Under the pieces are notes generated by a model, which saw only the letters and a program-made list of their open reading frames with translations, ran no database searches and had not been told where the DNA came from. Below are positions 35,620-45,841 of a stretch of 64,000 nt of DNA, in pieces; the first letter of the stretch is position 1, and every line of letters begins with the position of its first letter. Source of the stretch: Rhodospirillaceae bacterium (lineage in GTDB: Bacteria > Pseudomonadota > Alphaproteobacteria > TMED109); the NCBI GenBank assembly GCA_902615805.1, contig CACMQH010000001.1:93222-157221 (forward strand), read 5' to 3'. The position numbers and the translations under genes are program-made.

Positions 35620-37224
35620 TTACATCCTAAATATACCAAATTTTCCATTTTTTCTTTTAGAGTTTAAACTATTCAACAACCCTAAAGCTATTTTTTTTCT
35701 GGTTTCTAGAGGGTCTAATATTCCGTCATCCCATAACCTAGCAGATGCATAATAAGGCGAGCCTTCATAATCAAATTGATCTATTATCTCTTTTTGAAAA
35801 TTTAGTCTTTTTTCAGCTTTCCATTTTTTTCCTAGCTTTTCGTATTGAGCTTCTTTTACAGAGCTTAAAACGTTTGCTGCTATTTCTCCACCCATTACTG
35901 AAATTTTAGAATTAGGCCATGAAAATAAAAATCTTGGACTATAAGCTCTCCCACACATAGCATAATTACCTGCACCGAATGAGCCTCCTATTATTAATGT
36001 AAGTTTTGGGACCGTAACTGTTGATACTGCATTTACTAATTTAGCTCCATCTTTAGCTATTCCTTTTTCTTCATAAGACCTACCAATCATAAAACCTGCT
36101 ATGTTTTGTAAAAAAAGTATCGGAATTCCTCTTTGTTCACAAAGTTGAATAAAGTGAGTAGCTTTTAAAGATGACTCAGAAAATAAAATTCCATTATTAG
36201 CTACTATTCCAATTGGTATACCCATTAAATAGGCAAAACCTGTTACTAAAGTAGTTCCATAATTAGACTTGAATTCATCTAACTCTGAATTATCAACTAA
36301 TCTTGCTATTATTTCTTTAACATCATATTGTTCTTTAAGTTCCGTAGGTAAAATTCCATAGATTTCGTGTGGGTCATATTTTGGGTCAACTGCATCTTTT
36401 AAATTTAGATCATATTTTTTCTTATAGTTAAGGTTTTTCATAATTGATTTTATTATATTAAGTGCATCATAATCATCATTTGCAAAATAATCTGCCACAC
36501 CTGATAATTTAGTATGCAATTCTGCTCCACCTAAGTCTTGTTCATTAGTTATCTCTCCTGTTGCAGCCTTAACTAGATGTGGCCCTCCTAAAAAAATTGT
36601 TCCATTTTTCTTAACAATGACTGTTTCATCTGACATTGCTGGAATATAGGCACCACCTGCTGTACAAGAACCTAGAACTGCTGATATTTGTGGAATTCCT
36701 ACTGATGACATATTAGCCATTTCAAAAAATATTCTTCCAAAACCTTCTTTATCGGCAAAAATTCCTGTTTGCTCTCTTAAGTTAGCCCCTCCAGAGTCCA
36801 CTAAATTAATACATGCAAGATTATTTTCTTTAGCAATTTCTAAACTTCTAAGATGTTTTTTTAATGTAATAGGAAAATAAGTACCGCCTTTTACCGTTGC
36901 ATCATTTGCAATTATCATACTATCTCTACCCGATACCTTACCTATAACACATACAATAGAACCTGAAGGGGTTTCGTTGTTATTTAAATCATAACCTGCT
37001 AACTCACCAATTTCTAAAGCATTATCTTTGTCATCCAGTAAATGGGCTATTCTTTCTCTTGGTAGAACTTTACCTCTACTAATATGACGTTTTCTAGATT
37101 CTAGTGAACCACCAATATTAATAATTCTTTTTTTTTTTTTTAGATCAGAAACTAATTCACTCATTCTATCAAAGTTATTTTGATAGTTTAAGCTTTTTGG
37201 ATTTATATTAGATTTGATTATCAA
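35620..37224 (-). CDS. liuB: Methylcrotonyl-CoA carboxylase carboxyltransferase (beta) subunit
   Basis: Carboxyltransferase transferring CO2 from carboxybiotin to 3-methylcrotonyl-CoA, 534 aa. Seen: RGKVLPRERIAHLLD, CINLVDSGGANLREQTGIFADKEGFGRIFFEMANMSSVGIPQISAVLGSCTAGGAYIPAMSDE, and AGFMIGRSYEEKGIAKDGAKLVNAVS, all MCC-beta features. The ORF-track start (37272) lies inside the thiolase gene. A TTG at 37224 gives (M)IIKSNINPKSLNYQNN, the usual family start, and overlaps the thiolase TGA by two bases. It holds a 14-base A run near the N-terminus. No MCC alpha gene is next to it. Confidence 0.93.
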   Translation of the reverse strand: MIIKSNINPKSLNYQNNFDRMSELVSDLKKKKRIINIGGSLESRKRHISRGKVLPRERIAHLLDDKDNALEIGELAGYDLNNNETPSGSIVCVIGKVSGRDSMIIANDATVKGGTYFPITLKKHLRSLEIAKENNLACINLVDSGGANLREQTGIFADKEGFGRIFFEMANMSSVGIPQISAVLGSCTAGGAYIPAMSDETVIVKKNGTIFLGGPHLVKAATGEITNEQDLGGAELHTKLSGVADYFANDDYDALNIIKSIMKNLNYKKKYDLNLKDAVDPKYDPHEIYGILPTELKEQYDVKEIIARLVDNSELDEFKSNYGTTLVTGFAYLMGIPIGIVANNGILFSESSLKATHFIQLCEQRGIPILFLQNIAGFMIGRSYEEKGIAKDGAKLVNAVSTVTVPKLTLIIGGSFGAGNYAMCGRAYSPRFLFSWPNSKISVMGGEIAANVLSSVKEAQYEKLGKKWKAEKRLNFQKEIIDQFDYEGSPYYASARLWDDGILDPLETRKKIALGLLNSLNSKRKNGKFGIFRM

Positions 37225-38408
37225 TTGATTATTTCCAATGTTAAAGCAGTTGCTTCTCCACCTCCAATACATAATGAAGCTACTCCTTTTTTGAGATTGT
37301 TTTTTTTCAATGCATTAATTAAAGTAGTAACTATTCTTGTACCTGATGCTCCCACTGGATGACCTAAAGCACAGGCTCCTCCATATATATTGAGAATATC
37401 GCTAGAAATTCCTATATCCTTCATTACTGCCATAGGAACTACAGCGAATGCTTCATTAACTTCGAAAAGGTCAACATCAGTCTTTTTCCAACCTGACTTT
37501 TCTAATACTTTTTCAATTGCTCCTATTGGTGCAGTAGTGAACCATTTTGGTTCTTGACTATTGGTTGAATGATCTATAATTCTAGCAAGTGGTTTAATTC
37601 CTCTTTTCTGTGCTTCGGACTCAAGCATCAAAATTACAGAAGAAGCTCCATCAGAAATAGACGAAGAGTTTGCAGCAGTAACTGTTCCATTTTTTCTGAA
37701 GGCAGGCTTTAAAGTTGGAATTTTTGTTATATCTGATTTAAAAGGTTGTTCATCTTTATTAATAATAATTTCATTTTTCCTATTTAAAACTTTAATTGGC
37801 ACTATTTCTGACTCAAATGTTCCATCTTCATTTGCTTTTTTAGCTCTCTCTAAAGAAGTTATAGCAAAGTTATCTTGTTGTTCTCTAGTAAATTGATAAT
37901 GTTCTGCAGTGTCCTCTGCAAAACTTCCCATTAACTTACCTTCCTCATATGCATCCTCTAATCCATCTAAAAACATATGGTCTTTAACATCAGCATGTCC
38001 CATTCTAAAACCTTTTCTTGCTTTAGATAATATATAAGGGGCATTAGTCATATTTTCTAAACCACCTGCTACAACAATATTATTTTGCTGAGCTTTTATA
38101 CTATCATGCCCAAACATTATAGACTTCATACCTGATCCACACATTTTGTTAATAGTTGTTGCTCCACTTTCAGAAGGAATACCTGCTCCCATTGCTGCTT
38201 GTCTGGCAGGAGCTTGGCCCAAGCCAGCAGGCAAAACACATCCCATTATAGTTTCGTCAATTTCTTTAGGATTAATAGATGCATCATTTATATTTTCCTC
38301 TATTACTCTACTTCCAAGTTCTGTGGCTTTTAAACTCTGGAAGTTTCCCTGAAAACTTCCAATGGGTGTTCTCTTCGCACTTACTATTACTACTTTATCA
38401 TCACTCAT
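37221..38408 (-). CDS. Acetyl-CoA acetyltransferase (thiolase)
   Basis: Biosynthetic/degradative thiolase, 395 aa, cleaving acetoacetyl-CoA to two acetyl-CoA or the reverse. The nucleophilic cysteine is in INKMCGSGMKSIM, the histidine in GGACALGHPVGASGTRI and the second cysteine in ASLCIGGGEATAL. Within this operon it would process acetoacetate from HMG-CoA lyase once activated to the CoA ester; the activating enzyme is not in the window. Good SD (AGGAGAAG) upstream; 21 bases after the isovaleryl-CoA dehydrogenase stop. Confidence 0.95.
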   Translation of the reverse strand: MSDDKVVIVSAKRTPIGSFQGNFQSLKATELGSRVIEENINDASINPKEIDETIMGCVLPAGLGQAPARQAAMGAGIPSESGATTINKMCGSGMKSIMFGHDSIKAQQNNIVVAGGLENMTNAPYILSKARKGFRMGHADVKDHMFLDGLEDAYEEGKLMGSFAEDTAEHYQFTREQQDNFAITSLERAKKANEDGTFESEIVPIKVLNRKNEIIINKDEQPFKSDITKIPTLKPAFRKNGTVTAANSSSISDGASSVILMLESEAQKRGIKPLARIIDHSTNSQEPKWFTTAPIGAIEKVLEKSGWKKTDVDLFEVNEAFAVVPMAVMKDIGISSDILNIYGGACALGHPVGASGTRIVTTLINALKKNNLKKGVASLCIGGGEATALTLEIIN

Positions 38409-38429
38409 TTTCTTCTCCTTTAAATAATT

Positions 38430-39608
38430 TTAAGTATTTTTTTTAAAAATTTCACGACCAATTAACATTCTTCTAATTTCATTTGTACCAGCACCAATAT
38501 CATATAACTTTGCATCTCTAAGAAGTCTTCCAGTTGGGTAATCATTAATATAACCATTTCCTCCTAGACATTGAATAGTTTCTAATGACATCCAAACTGC
38601 TTTTTCAGATGAGTAAAGCAATACTCCAGCAGCATCCTCTCTTGTAATATTTCCTCGATCACAAGATTTTGCAACATTATATACATATGATTTACATGCA
38701 TTCATTGTAGTATACATATCAGCAATTTTACCCTGCATTAGCTGAAATGATCCTATTGATTGACCGAATTGTTTTCTTTCTACAATATAAGGTAATACTA
38801 TATCCCAACAGGCTGACATTATTCCAATAGGTCCACCACTTAATACAGCTCTCTCATAATCTAAACCGCTCATTAAAACTGCTACTCCATCATTAAGTTT
38901 TCCAAGAATATTTTCAGAAGGAACTATGCAGTTATTAAAGACCAATTCTGCTGTATTAGAACCTCTCATTCCTAATTTGTCTAATTTTGGAGAAACAGAG
39001 AATCCTGGAAAGTTTTTTTCTATGATAAATGCTGTTATACAATTATTTTTTTTGTTAGCCTCATCATTAGTTTTAGCATAAACTACAAAAGTATTAGCAT
39101 TAGGCGCATTAGTAATCCACATCTTAGTTCCATTAAGACAAAATTCATCTCCTTTTTTTTCAGCCTTCAGTTTCATACTAACAACATCTGATCCCGCACT
39201 TGGTTCACTCATAGCTAAAGCACCTACATGGTCTCCTGAAATTAACTTAGGAAGATATTTTTGTTTTTGTTTCTCAGTTCCATTTAATGTAATCTGATTT
39301 ACGCACAAATTAGAATGAGCTCCATAAGATAACCCAACAGAAGCAGATGCTTTACTTATTTCTTGCATTGCGATTACATGTTCTGTGTAGCCTAACCCAC
39401 TACCACCATATTTTTCTTCAGCTGTAATACCTAATAAACCTAATTCTCCCATTTTTTTCCATAAATGAGACGGAAAATCATTTTTTTTATCAATATCTTC
39501 AGCTAAAGGTGCTATTTCTCTTTTACAAAACTCTTGTATACTATCCTTTAAAACTTCTATATCTTTACCTAAATCAAAATCTAATTCTTTGAAAGTATTG
39601 GGAATCAT
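38430..39608 (-). CDS. liuA: Isovaleryl-CoA dehydrogenase
   Basis: FAD acyl-CoA dehydrogenase, 392 aa, oxidising isovaleryl-CoA from leucine to 3-methylcrotonyl-CoA; electrons go to ETF. Substrate class is supported by [16 protein letters not shown], carrying the catalytic glutamate in the helix-G position specific to isovaleryl-CoA dehydrogenases, and by [18 protein letters not shown], where other acyl-CoA dehydrogenases have YEGT and their catalytic Glu. [14 protein letters not shown] and WITNAPNA bind FAD/substrate. First gene of the degradation operon; mgtE lies 22 bases upstream on the same strand. Confidence 0.95.
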   Translation of the reverse strand: MIPNTFKELDFDLGKDIEVLKDSIQEFCKREIAPLAEDIDKKNDFPSHLWKKMGELGLLGITAEEKYGGSGLGYTEHVIAMQEISKASASVGLSYGAHSNLCVNQITLNGTEKQKQKYLPKLISGDHVGALAMSEPSAGSDVVSMKLKAEKKGDEFCLNGTKMWITNAPNANTFVVYAKTNDEANKKNNCITAFIIEKNFPGFSVSPKLDKLGMRGSNTAELVFNNCIVPSENILGKLNDGVAVLMSGLDYERAVLSGGPIGIMSACWDIVLPYIVERKQFGQSIGSFQLMQGKIADMYTTMNACKSYVYNVAKSCDRGNITREDAAGVLLYSSEKAVWMSLETIQCLGGNGYINDYPTGRLLRDAKLYDIGAGTNEIRRMLIGREIFKKNT

Positions 39609-39630
39609 TGCTTTATTATAGTAATTATTA

Positions 39631-40998
39631 TTATATTAACAAGTAGTTTGCTAATGCTAAAAAAATAACAAAACCAAGAATGTCAGTAATAGTAGTCAAT
39701 ATAACTGTAGCTGCTACAGCAGGATCAATTTTAAAATATGATAATATTAAAGGTATAGCTGCTCCAAAAGTTCCTGCTAAAATAAGATTAAAAAGCATTG
39801 CAAAAGCTATGATAGAGCCTAATAAATAATCTTTAAACCAAAGCCCTGTAACAATACCAATTAGCAAGGCAAAAAATATTCCATTATATGCTCCAACGAG
39901 GATCTCTTTTCCAAATACTCTCAATGAGTTAGAAGATGTCAATTCTCTGGTGGCCATAGCTCTCACTGCTACTGTTAATGTTTGAGTTCCGGCATTTCCT
40001 CCCATTGAGGCAACAATAGGCATTAGAATTGCTAATGATACCAACTTATCAAGAGCTGTTTCAAAAAATGCTATTGATATTGAGGCTAAAATAGCAGTAA
40101 TTAAATTAATAGCTAACCATCCAAATCTACTTCTCGCAGTTTTAAAAGCAGCTAAATAAAGATCTCCTTCTCCTGTTACCCCTCCTAATTTATACATATC
40201 CTCATCAGCTTTTTGTCTTATTAGATCTACTACATCATCTACAGTTATCATACCTATCAGTCTTCCTCTCGCATCAACTACTGGAGCTGATGTTAATTCA
40301 TATTGGTCAAATAAAAATCCAATATCTTCTCGTTTATCATTAACACTTACAATCTTAGGATTGGTAGTCATAATATCTGCAATTTTTACTTCTCTTTTTT
40401 TTCTCATTGCTATATAAAGAGGCACTGTTCCAACAGGGATGTGTCTTGAGTCTACTGCAAATAATGCGTAAAATTCATCAGGTACTCTTTTGGACATTCT
40501 TAGATAATCAACTACCTGTCCTATATTCCAAGATACTGGAATTGAAACATAATCAGTTTGCATAATTCTACCTGCTGAGTCTTCATCATAAGTTAAAGCT
40601 TTTTTTATTAATTTTTGCGATTCCTTAGGTAAGTTTTTTAAAACTTTCTTTCTTAGTGCTTCCTCACATATCTCTAATACATACGTAATATCATCAGTGT
40701 CTAACTCAGATAACATTCTTACAAGATGACTTATTTCAAACTCCTCAATTATGTCTAGTAATATGGGGACATTCATAGAAGGTAATGTTTGAGAAGGAAA
40801 ATTTCTCTTTATAATTTTTACTACTTTTTTTCTATCTTCACTATTTAATGTTTCTAATAAATCAGCTGTATCCGCAGGATGAAGTTCTTCAATTAAATTT
40901 ATTATAAAAGTAAAATTTTCATTGCCTAGTTCAGAGATGACTTTGGCAATTAAATCACTATTTAAAACAATTAATGAGCTGCTTATTTTATTTTTCAT
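39631..40998 (-). CDS. mgtE: Magnesium transporter MgtE
   Basis: Dimeric Mg2+ channel, 455 aa. N-domain helices ([17 protein letters not shown], the MgtE signature) run to about residue 130, followed by two CBS domains ([15 protein letters not shown]... and [51 protein letters not shown]) and five C-terminal membrane helices with [23 protein letters not shown], the ion pore. It is divergent from lipB over 45 bases. Transcription may continue into liuA. Confidence 0.95.
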   Translation of the reverse strand: MKNKISSSLIVLNSDLIAKVISELGNENFTFIINLIEELHPADTADLLETLNSEDRKKVVKIIKRNFPSQTLPSMNVPILLDIIEEFEISHLVRMLSELDTDDITYVLEICEEALRKKVLKNLPKESQKLIKKALTYDEDSAGRIMQTDYVSIPVSWNIGQVVDYLRMSKRVPDEFYALFAVDSRHIPVGTVPLYIAMRKKREVKIADIMTTNPKIVSVNDKREDIGFLFDQYELTSAPVVDARGRLIGMITVDDVVDLIRQKADEDMYKLGGVTGEGDLYLAAFKTARSRFGWLAINLITAILASISIAFFETALDKLVSLAILMPIVASMGGNAGTQTLTVAVRAMATRELTSSNSLRVFGKEILVGAYNGIFFALLIGIVTGLWFKDYLLGSIIAFAMLFNLILAGTFGAAIPLILSYFKIDPAVAATVILTTITDILGFVIFLALANYLLI

Positions 40999-41043
40999 AA
41001 TTTTTTACTAAATGTTTTCTTATAATTAACATATATTTTATTT

Positions 41044-41670
41044 ATGAAAAATATAGAAATATTAGAGTCTAAAAAAATAATTGATTACAAATTTGCTATA
41101 AACTATATGGAAGAAAAACTTTTGGATGTAAAAAATAATACCTCAAAAGAATTAATATGGTTTTTAGAACACCCTTCAATTTATACAAGTGGTAGAGGAA
41201 ACCCTATAAACCAAAACTATATAAACAAAATTCCAATATACAATTCAGGCAGAGGAGGAAAAATAACTTGGCATGGTCCTGGACAAAGAATTATATATTT
41301 TATAATAGATTTGAAAAAAAGAGAACTAGACATCAGAAGATTTGTTAGTAATATTGAAAAATTTATAATAGAGTCACTTGCAGAACTAGATATAAAAGCT
41401 TACAAGAAAAACAATATAGTAGGAATATGGACATTGGATAAAGAAAAAAAAGAAGCTAAAATTGGTTCTTTAGGATTAAGAGTAAGTAAAGGTATAATTT
41501 ATCATGGGTTGTCCTTAAATATATCCTGTGATCTATCAAACTTTTATAAAATTGATCCTTGCGGAATAAAAGGGTCTAGGGTTACTTCAATAAAAAATTT
41601 AAAAAATCTTGTTAATAAGAAAGAAGTAGATGAAGTTTTAAAAAGAAAACTTAAAGTTCTTTTTTACTAA
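41044..41670 (+). CDS. lipB: Octanoyl-[ACP]:protein octanoyltransferase (lipoate synthesis)
   Basis: Attaches octanoate to lipoyl domains of 2-oxoacid dehydrogenases and GcvH. A 208-aa protein with SGRGGKITWHGPGQRIIYFI, KIGSLGLRVSKGIIYHGLSLNISCDL (catalytic lysine in AKIGSLG) and the catalytic cysteine in IDPCGIKG. Length matches LipB. It is a single gene, convergent with pccA by a four-base overlap. lipA is not in the window. Confidence 0.95.
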   Translation: MKNIEILESKKIIDYKFAINYMEEKLLDVKNNTSKELIWFLEHPSIYTSGRGNPINQNYINKIPIYNSGRGGKITWHGPGQRIIYFIIDLKKRELDIRRFVSNIEKFIIESLAELDIKAYKKNNIVGIWTLDKEKKEAKIGSLGLRVSKGIIYHGLSLNISCDLSNFYKIDPCGIKGSRVTSIKNLKNLVNKKEVDEVLKRKLKVLFY

Positions 41671-43628
41671 GCAAATGCAATAAGCATCTCATCTGCAGAT
41701 ACTGATTGATTTTCTTTTACTAAGATTTCCTTAATAACGCCATTAAAATCAGACTTAATTATATTTTCCATTTTCATAGCATCTAATATTAATAAACTAT
41801 CTCCTTCTTGTACCTTATCTTTTTCTTTTACTAAAACTTTAGTTACTTTCCCAGGCATTGGAGATAATATATTTTTTTGTTTATTATTTATATTTTCTTT
41901 GGGCAATATGCTATACAGCTGATAAGTATTTTTTCTAAAAATATTAATATTAGTTTCTGCACCATTAAAAAAAACCTTAAGCAAATTTTTATGATTATTT
42001 ACTCTCCCTTTTATTTTTTTTTCATTTATATAAACTTGTATCATTTTATTAATATGATCAATTTGATAGCTGAATTCTTTTAAAGAATTATTAAGCATAA
42101 TTGAAATAAAGTTATTTTTAATTGAATTTATATTTATTTCAAATTCATCGTATCGCCAACTAACTACCCAATTTTTTGATATATTTTTAATATCTGTATT
42201 AACACTGTAAAAATAATTTATGTGATAACTAATTGCTAATAAAATAATTGATTCCTGTTCTTTTTTATTATCTATTTTTCCTTCGTAACCATTATCATAG
42301 GTCTCTGTAATAAAATTTGTATTGATTTCTCCCTTAGCAAAGGCTTCTTTTTTATAAATATCCATTAAAAAATCTATGTTGGTTTCAATGCCCTCAACAG
42401 CTACATCTCTTAATGCTCTTTGCATCTTACTTAAGGCATCATTTCTATCTTTTCCTTTAGAGATAATTTTTGCAAGCAATGAGTCATAATAAATAGAAAC
42501 CTCTCCTCCTGATTGATACCCATTATCAACTCTTATGTCACCGACAGGATAGTTAATATTAACAAGCCTTCCCGCTGAAGGTAAAAAGTTCTTTTTTGGT
42601 GACTCAGCACATAATCTTGACTCAAAAGCCCAACCTTGAACTTTAACGTCATTCTGTTTAATTTTTAATTTTTTATTATCAGCGATGTGAATCATTTCTT
42701 CCACTAAATCTATACCTGTTACTAACTCAGTTACAGGATGTTCAACTTGTAACCTTGTATTCATTTCTAAAAAGTAAAAATTTTGTTTCTGATCAACTAC
42801 AAACTCTACAGTTCCTGCAGATGAATAATTTACCTCCCTAGCCAAGCTTATAGCTTGTTCACCCATTTTAACCCTTGTAATATTATCAATAAAAGAACTT
42901 GGAGCTTCTTCAATAATTTTTTGATGTCTTCTTTGAATAGAACACTCTCTTTCACCTAACCATATCATATTGCCGTGATTATCAGCTAAAATTTGCATTT
43001 CTATATGTCTTGGCTTTTCTATATATTTCTCTATAAAAACTCTATCATCGCCAAAAGCATTCAAAGCCTCATTTTTAGCAGCAGTTAATAATTCTTCAAA
43101 TTCATTTTTATCTCTAGCAATTCGCATACCTTTACCACCACCACCTGCAGAAGCTTTTATCATTACTGGATAACCAATTTTTTTTGCTTCATTTAACCCT
43201 TCTCTAACATTCTTAATAGCATGTTCATAGCCTGGAATACAATTAACACCTGCTTTTTTTGCAATTTTTTTTGATTCTATTTTATCTCCCATCAATTCTA
43301 TAGCTTTATATGAAGGTCCTATAAAAATAATTTTTTCTTTATTTAGTTTTTTTACAAAACCTGAATTTTCTGAAAGAAAGCCATAACCAGGATGAATTGC
43401 ATCTACAGAGTACTTCTTTGATATTTCAATTAATTTTTCAGTATTTAAGTATGAGCCTTTCAGGGGATCGTCTCCTAATAAATAGCTTTCGTCACAATAT
43501 GTTAAATGCAGTGAAGCACTATCATCTTTTGAAAAAACCCCTACAGTTTTAATACCTAATTTTTTACATGATTTTGCTATCCTGATAGCAATTTCGCCTC
43601 TATTTGCAATTAAAACTTTTTTAATCAT
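41667..43628 (-). CDS. pccA: Propionyl-CoA carboxylase biotin (alpha) subunit
   Basis: A 653-aa protein combining biotin carboxylase, BT and biotin carrier domains. Seen: MIKKVLIANRGEIAIRIAKSCKKLG, KASAGGGGKGMRIA (ATP grasp), EKYIEKPRHIEMQILAD, FLEMNTRLQVEHPVTE, and the biotin site LDAMKMEN near the C-terminus. YDNGYEGKI and the following divergent segment resemble the PccA BT domain. The ORF-track start lies in pccB; the ATG at 43628, four bases after the pccB stop, gives the family N-terminus. It may also serve the orphan MCC beta subunit. Confidence 0.9.
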   Translation of the reverse strand: MIKKVLIANRGEIAIRIAKSCKKLGIKTVGVFSKDDSASLHLTYCDESYLLGDDPLKGSYLNTEKLIEISKKYSVDAIHPGYGFLSENSGFVKKLNKEKIIFIGPSYKAIELMGDKIESKKIAKKAGVNCIPGYEHAIKNVREGLNEAKKIGYPVMIKASAGGGGKGMRIARDKNEFEELLTAAKNEALNAFGDDRVFIEKYIEKPRHIEMQILADNHGNMIWLGERECSIQRRHQKIIEEAPSSFIDNITRVKMGEQAISLAREVNYSSAGTVEFVVDQKQNFYFLEMNTRLQVEHPVTELVTGIDLVEEMIHIADNKKLKIKQNDVKVQGWAFESRLCAESPKKNFLPSAGRLVNINYPVGDIRVDNGYQSGGEVSIYYDSLLAKIISKGKDRNDALSKMQRALRDVAVEGIETNIDFLMDIYKKEAFAKGEINTNFITETYDNGYEGKIDNKKEQESIILLAISYHINYFYSVNTDIKNISKNWVVSWRYDEFEININSIKNNFISIMLNNSLKEFSYQIDHINKMIQVYINEKKIKGRVNNHKNLLKVFFNGAETNINIFRKNTYQLYSILPKENINNKQKNILSPMPGKVTKVLVKEKDKVQEGDSLLILDAMKMENIIKSDFNGVIKEILVKENQSVSADEMLIAFA

Positions 43629-43632
43629 TTTA

Positions 43633-45159
43633 TTATAATGGAATATTATCGTGCTTTTTCCAAGGGTTTTTAAGATCTTTATTGCGTAGTATTTTAAAAG
43701 CATTTATTACTTTAATTCTGGTAATATCAGGCTTTATGACTTCGTCAATATATCCTCTAGATGCAGCAATATAAGGATTAGAAAATTTTGTCTCATAATC
43801 TATGATATGTTCTTTTAAAGCTTTTTCATCTGCATTTTTATAAATTATTTTAGCCGCTCCTTCAGCACCCATTACAGCTATTTCTGCGGATGGCCAAGCA
43901 TAATTGATATCTCCTCTTAAATGTTTAGATGACATTACATCATATGCTCCCCCATAAGCTTTTCTAGTTATCAAAGTAACCTTTGGCACAGTTGCTTCTG
44001 CATAAGCAAATAATAATTTTGCACCGTGTTTTATTATACCATTAAACTCTTGATCAGTGCCTGGCAAGAAACCTGGAACATCTACTAATGTTAATAAAGG
44101 TATATTAAAACAATCACAAAACCTTACAAATCTTGCCGCTTTCCTTGAAGAATTAATGTCTAAGCATCCTGCCAATGCCAATGGTTGGTTGGCTACTATA
44201 CCGATGGAACGGCCTTCTAGCCTTATAAACCCTATCACTATATTTTTAGCAAAATCTTTTTGTACTTCCAGAAAATCTTTTTCATCAGCAACATTTAATA
44301 TCAATTCCTTTATATCATATGCTTTATTTTTATCTTGAGGAACAAGCGTATTAAGTGAGGGTATTTTTCTATTTATACTATCATTAAATTTTTTAAATTT
44401 TTGTCCAGAAATATTAGATTGAGGTAAAAAGTCAAAAAGTCTTCTTAATTGTTGTAATACTGTAATCTCATTATCAAATGAAAAGTCGGCTACGCCAGAT
44501 TTTGTAGTATGAGTATTAGCCCCACCAAGATATTCTGTATTAACATCTTCATGTGTAACTGTCTTTACTACCTCTGGCCCTGTTACAAACATATATGATG
44601 TTTGTTCGGACATAAAAATAAAATCAGTCATTGCCGGTGAATACACCGCACCTCCTGCACATGGACCTAATATTGCTGATATCTGAGGAATAACTCCTGA
44701 TGCAAGCACATTTCTTTGAAATACTTCAGCATATCCACCAAGAGCAGCTACACCTTCTTGTATTCTTGCTCCACCGGAGTCATTTAATCCAATAACAGGG
44801 ATTCTATTTTTCATAGCCATATCTAATATTTTACATATCTTATTTGCATGTTCTTCTCCTAAAGAACCTCCATAAACTGTAAAATCTTGGCTATAAATTA
44901 AAACATCGGAGCCATTTATTTTACCATACCCTGTAACCACTCCATCTCCTAATATAGCACGTTCCTCTTGAGTATGCTGTGAGCTTTTTCCTTTTACAAA
45001 CATGCCAATTTCATTAAATGAATTATCATCTAATAAAACTTCAATTCTCTCTCTTGCTGTAAGCTTTCCTTTCTTATGCTGGGCCTCAATCCTTTTTTGG
45101 CCACCTCCAACTTTAGCTACTTTAATTTGTTCCAAATAATGATCTATCTTTTTATTCAT
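43633..45159 (-). CDS. pccB: Propionyl-CoA carboxylase carboxyltransferase (beta) subunit
   Basis: Transfers carboxylate to propionyl-CoA giving methylmalonyl-CoA, 508 aa. Typical PCC-beta segments: GKLTARERIEVLLD, YSQDFTVYGGSLGEEHANKICKILDMA, GLNDSGGARIQEGVAALGGYAEVF, PCAGGAVYSPAMTDFIFM, VDVPGFLPGTDQEFNGIIKHGAKLLFAYAEATVPKVT and KHLRGDINYAWPSAEIAVMG. The ATG at 45159 has SD AGGGA seven bases upstream; the ORF-track start is a TTG. It overlaps the ATP12 gene by eight bases (ATGAATAA). Confidence 0.94.
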   Translation of the reverse strand: MNKKIDHYLEQIKVAKVGGGQKRIEAQHKKGKLTARERIEVLLDDNSFNEIGMFVKGKSSQHTQEERAILGDGVVTGYGKINGSDVLIYSQDFTVYGGSLGEEHANKICKILDMAMKNRIPVIGLNDSGGARIQEGVAALGGYAEVFQRNVLASGVIPQISAILGPCAGGAVYSPAMTDFIFMSEQTSYMFVTGPEVVKTVTHEDVNTEYLGGANTHTTKSGVADFSFDNEITVLQQLRRLFDFLPQSNISGQKFKKFNDSINRKIPSLNTLVPQDKNKAYDIKELILNVADEKDFLEVQKDFAKNIVIGFIRLEGRSIGIVANQPLALAGCLDINSSRKAARFVRFCDCFNIPLLTLVDVPGFLPGTDQEFNGIIKHGAKLLFAYAEATVPKVTLITRKAYGGAYDVMSSKHLRGDINYAWPSAEIAVMGAEGAAKIIYKNADEKALKEHIIDYETKFSNPYIAASRGYIDEVIKPDITRIKVINAFKILRNKDLKNPWKKHDNIPL

Positions 45160-45841
45160 ACTGTTCCCTATCAAAAAAGCTTATAAATTTTATAATATCA
45201 GTGAAAAAACTTTTTTTAAGCAAAAAGTTTTTTTTTGATTCACTGTCTTCTCCCCATACACTTTTATTATATTCATACTCTAAGTTACTATCTTTCCAAG
45301 CTAACCCTGCATCAGTATAATTAAATAATATATTAAGGGATATTATAATAGAATTAGTTGTTTTTACTAAAAAATAAAAAGTTGTTAAATGGTAATTTGT
45401 CATTTTATTAAGAATTTCTTTAACTTTACTATGAATGTTTATTTTTTGCTTTTTTAAAAAAATGCTGTAATTGATATGAAAATCTAAGTAAAAATGTTTT
45501 TTACAGAAGTATAGGTAATTATCCCATCTTTTTTTTTGAAGCTTTAATAATTCTGGCTTGTCTTTATCTCTAAAACATACTGTATCAGTATCTATAAAAT
45601 TTAAAATACTTTCATATATATATTTTTTTTTATTATCATCTATATCATTTGAAAAAAATAGAAATTGCATAAAGTTTGAATTTTTTTTTAAAAATTCTGA
45701 ATTAACTTTTTTAATAAATTGAGTTTGCGACTTAATAGTAGGTAATAATATTTTATTTCCTTCTGGAGTATTAAATAGTTTTTCTTCGTAGAAAAGATAA
45801 TATTCATTACTTGATGCTTTATTTAAACTAAATTTATTCAT
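45152..45841 (-). CDS. ATP12-family F1-ATPase assembly chaperone
   Basis: A 229-aa relative of mitochondrial Atp12, which binds the F1 alpha subunit before assembly. DTDTVCFRDKDKPELLKLQKKRWDNYLYF and the C-terminal KSVWGEDSESK match the alphaproteobacterial ATP12 pattern (DTVCYR...Q...WDPLL and WGEDxE). Several possible starts exist; I choose the ATG at 45841 that overlaps the rluC stop by eight bases (ATGAATAA), the same arrangement seen at its own 3' end with pccB. The sequence is unusually lysine- and asparagine-rich, consistent with AT bias. Confidence 0.78.
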   Translation of the reverse strand: MNKFSLNKASSNEYYLFYEEKLFNTPEGNKILLPTIKSQTQFIKKVNSEFLKKNSNFMQFLFFSNDIDDNKKKYIYESILNFIDTDTVCFRDKDKPELLKLQKKRWDNYLYFCKKHFYLDFHINYSIFLKKQKINIHSKVKEILNKMTNYHLTTFYFLVKTTNSIIISLNILFNYTDAGLAWKDSNLEYEYNKSVWGEDSESKKNFLLKKSFFTDIIKFISFFDREQYE

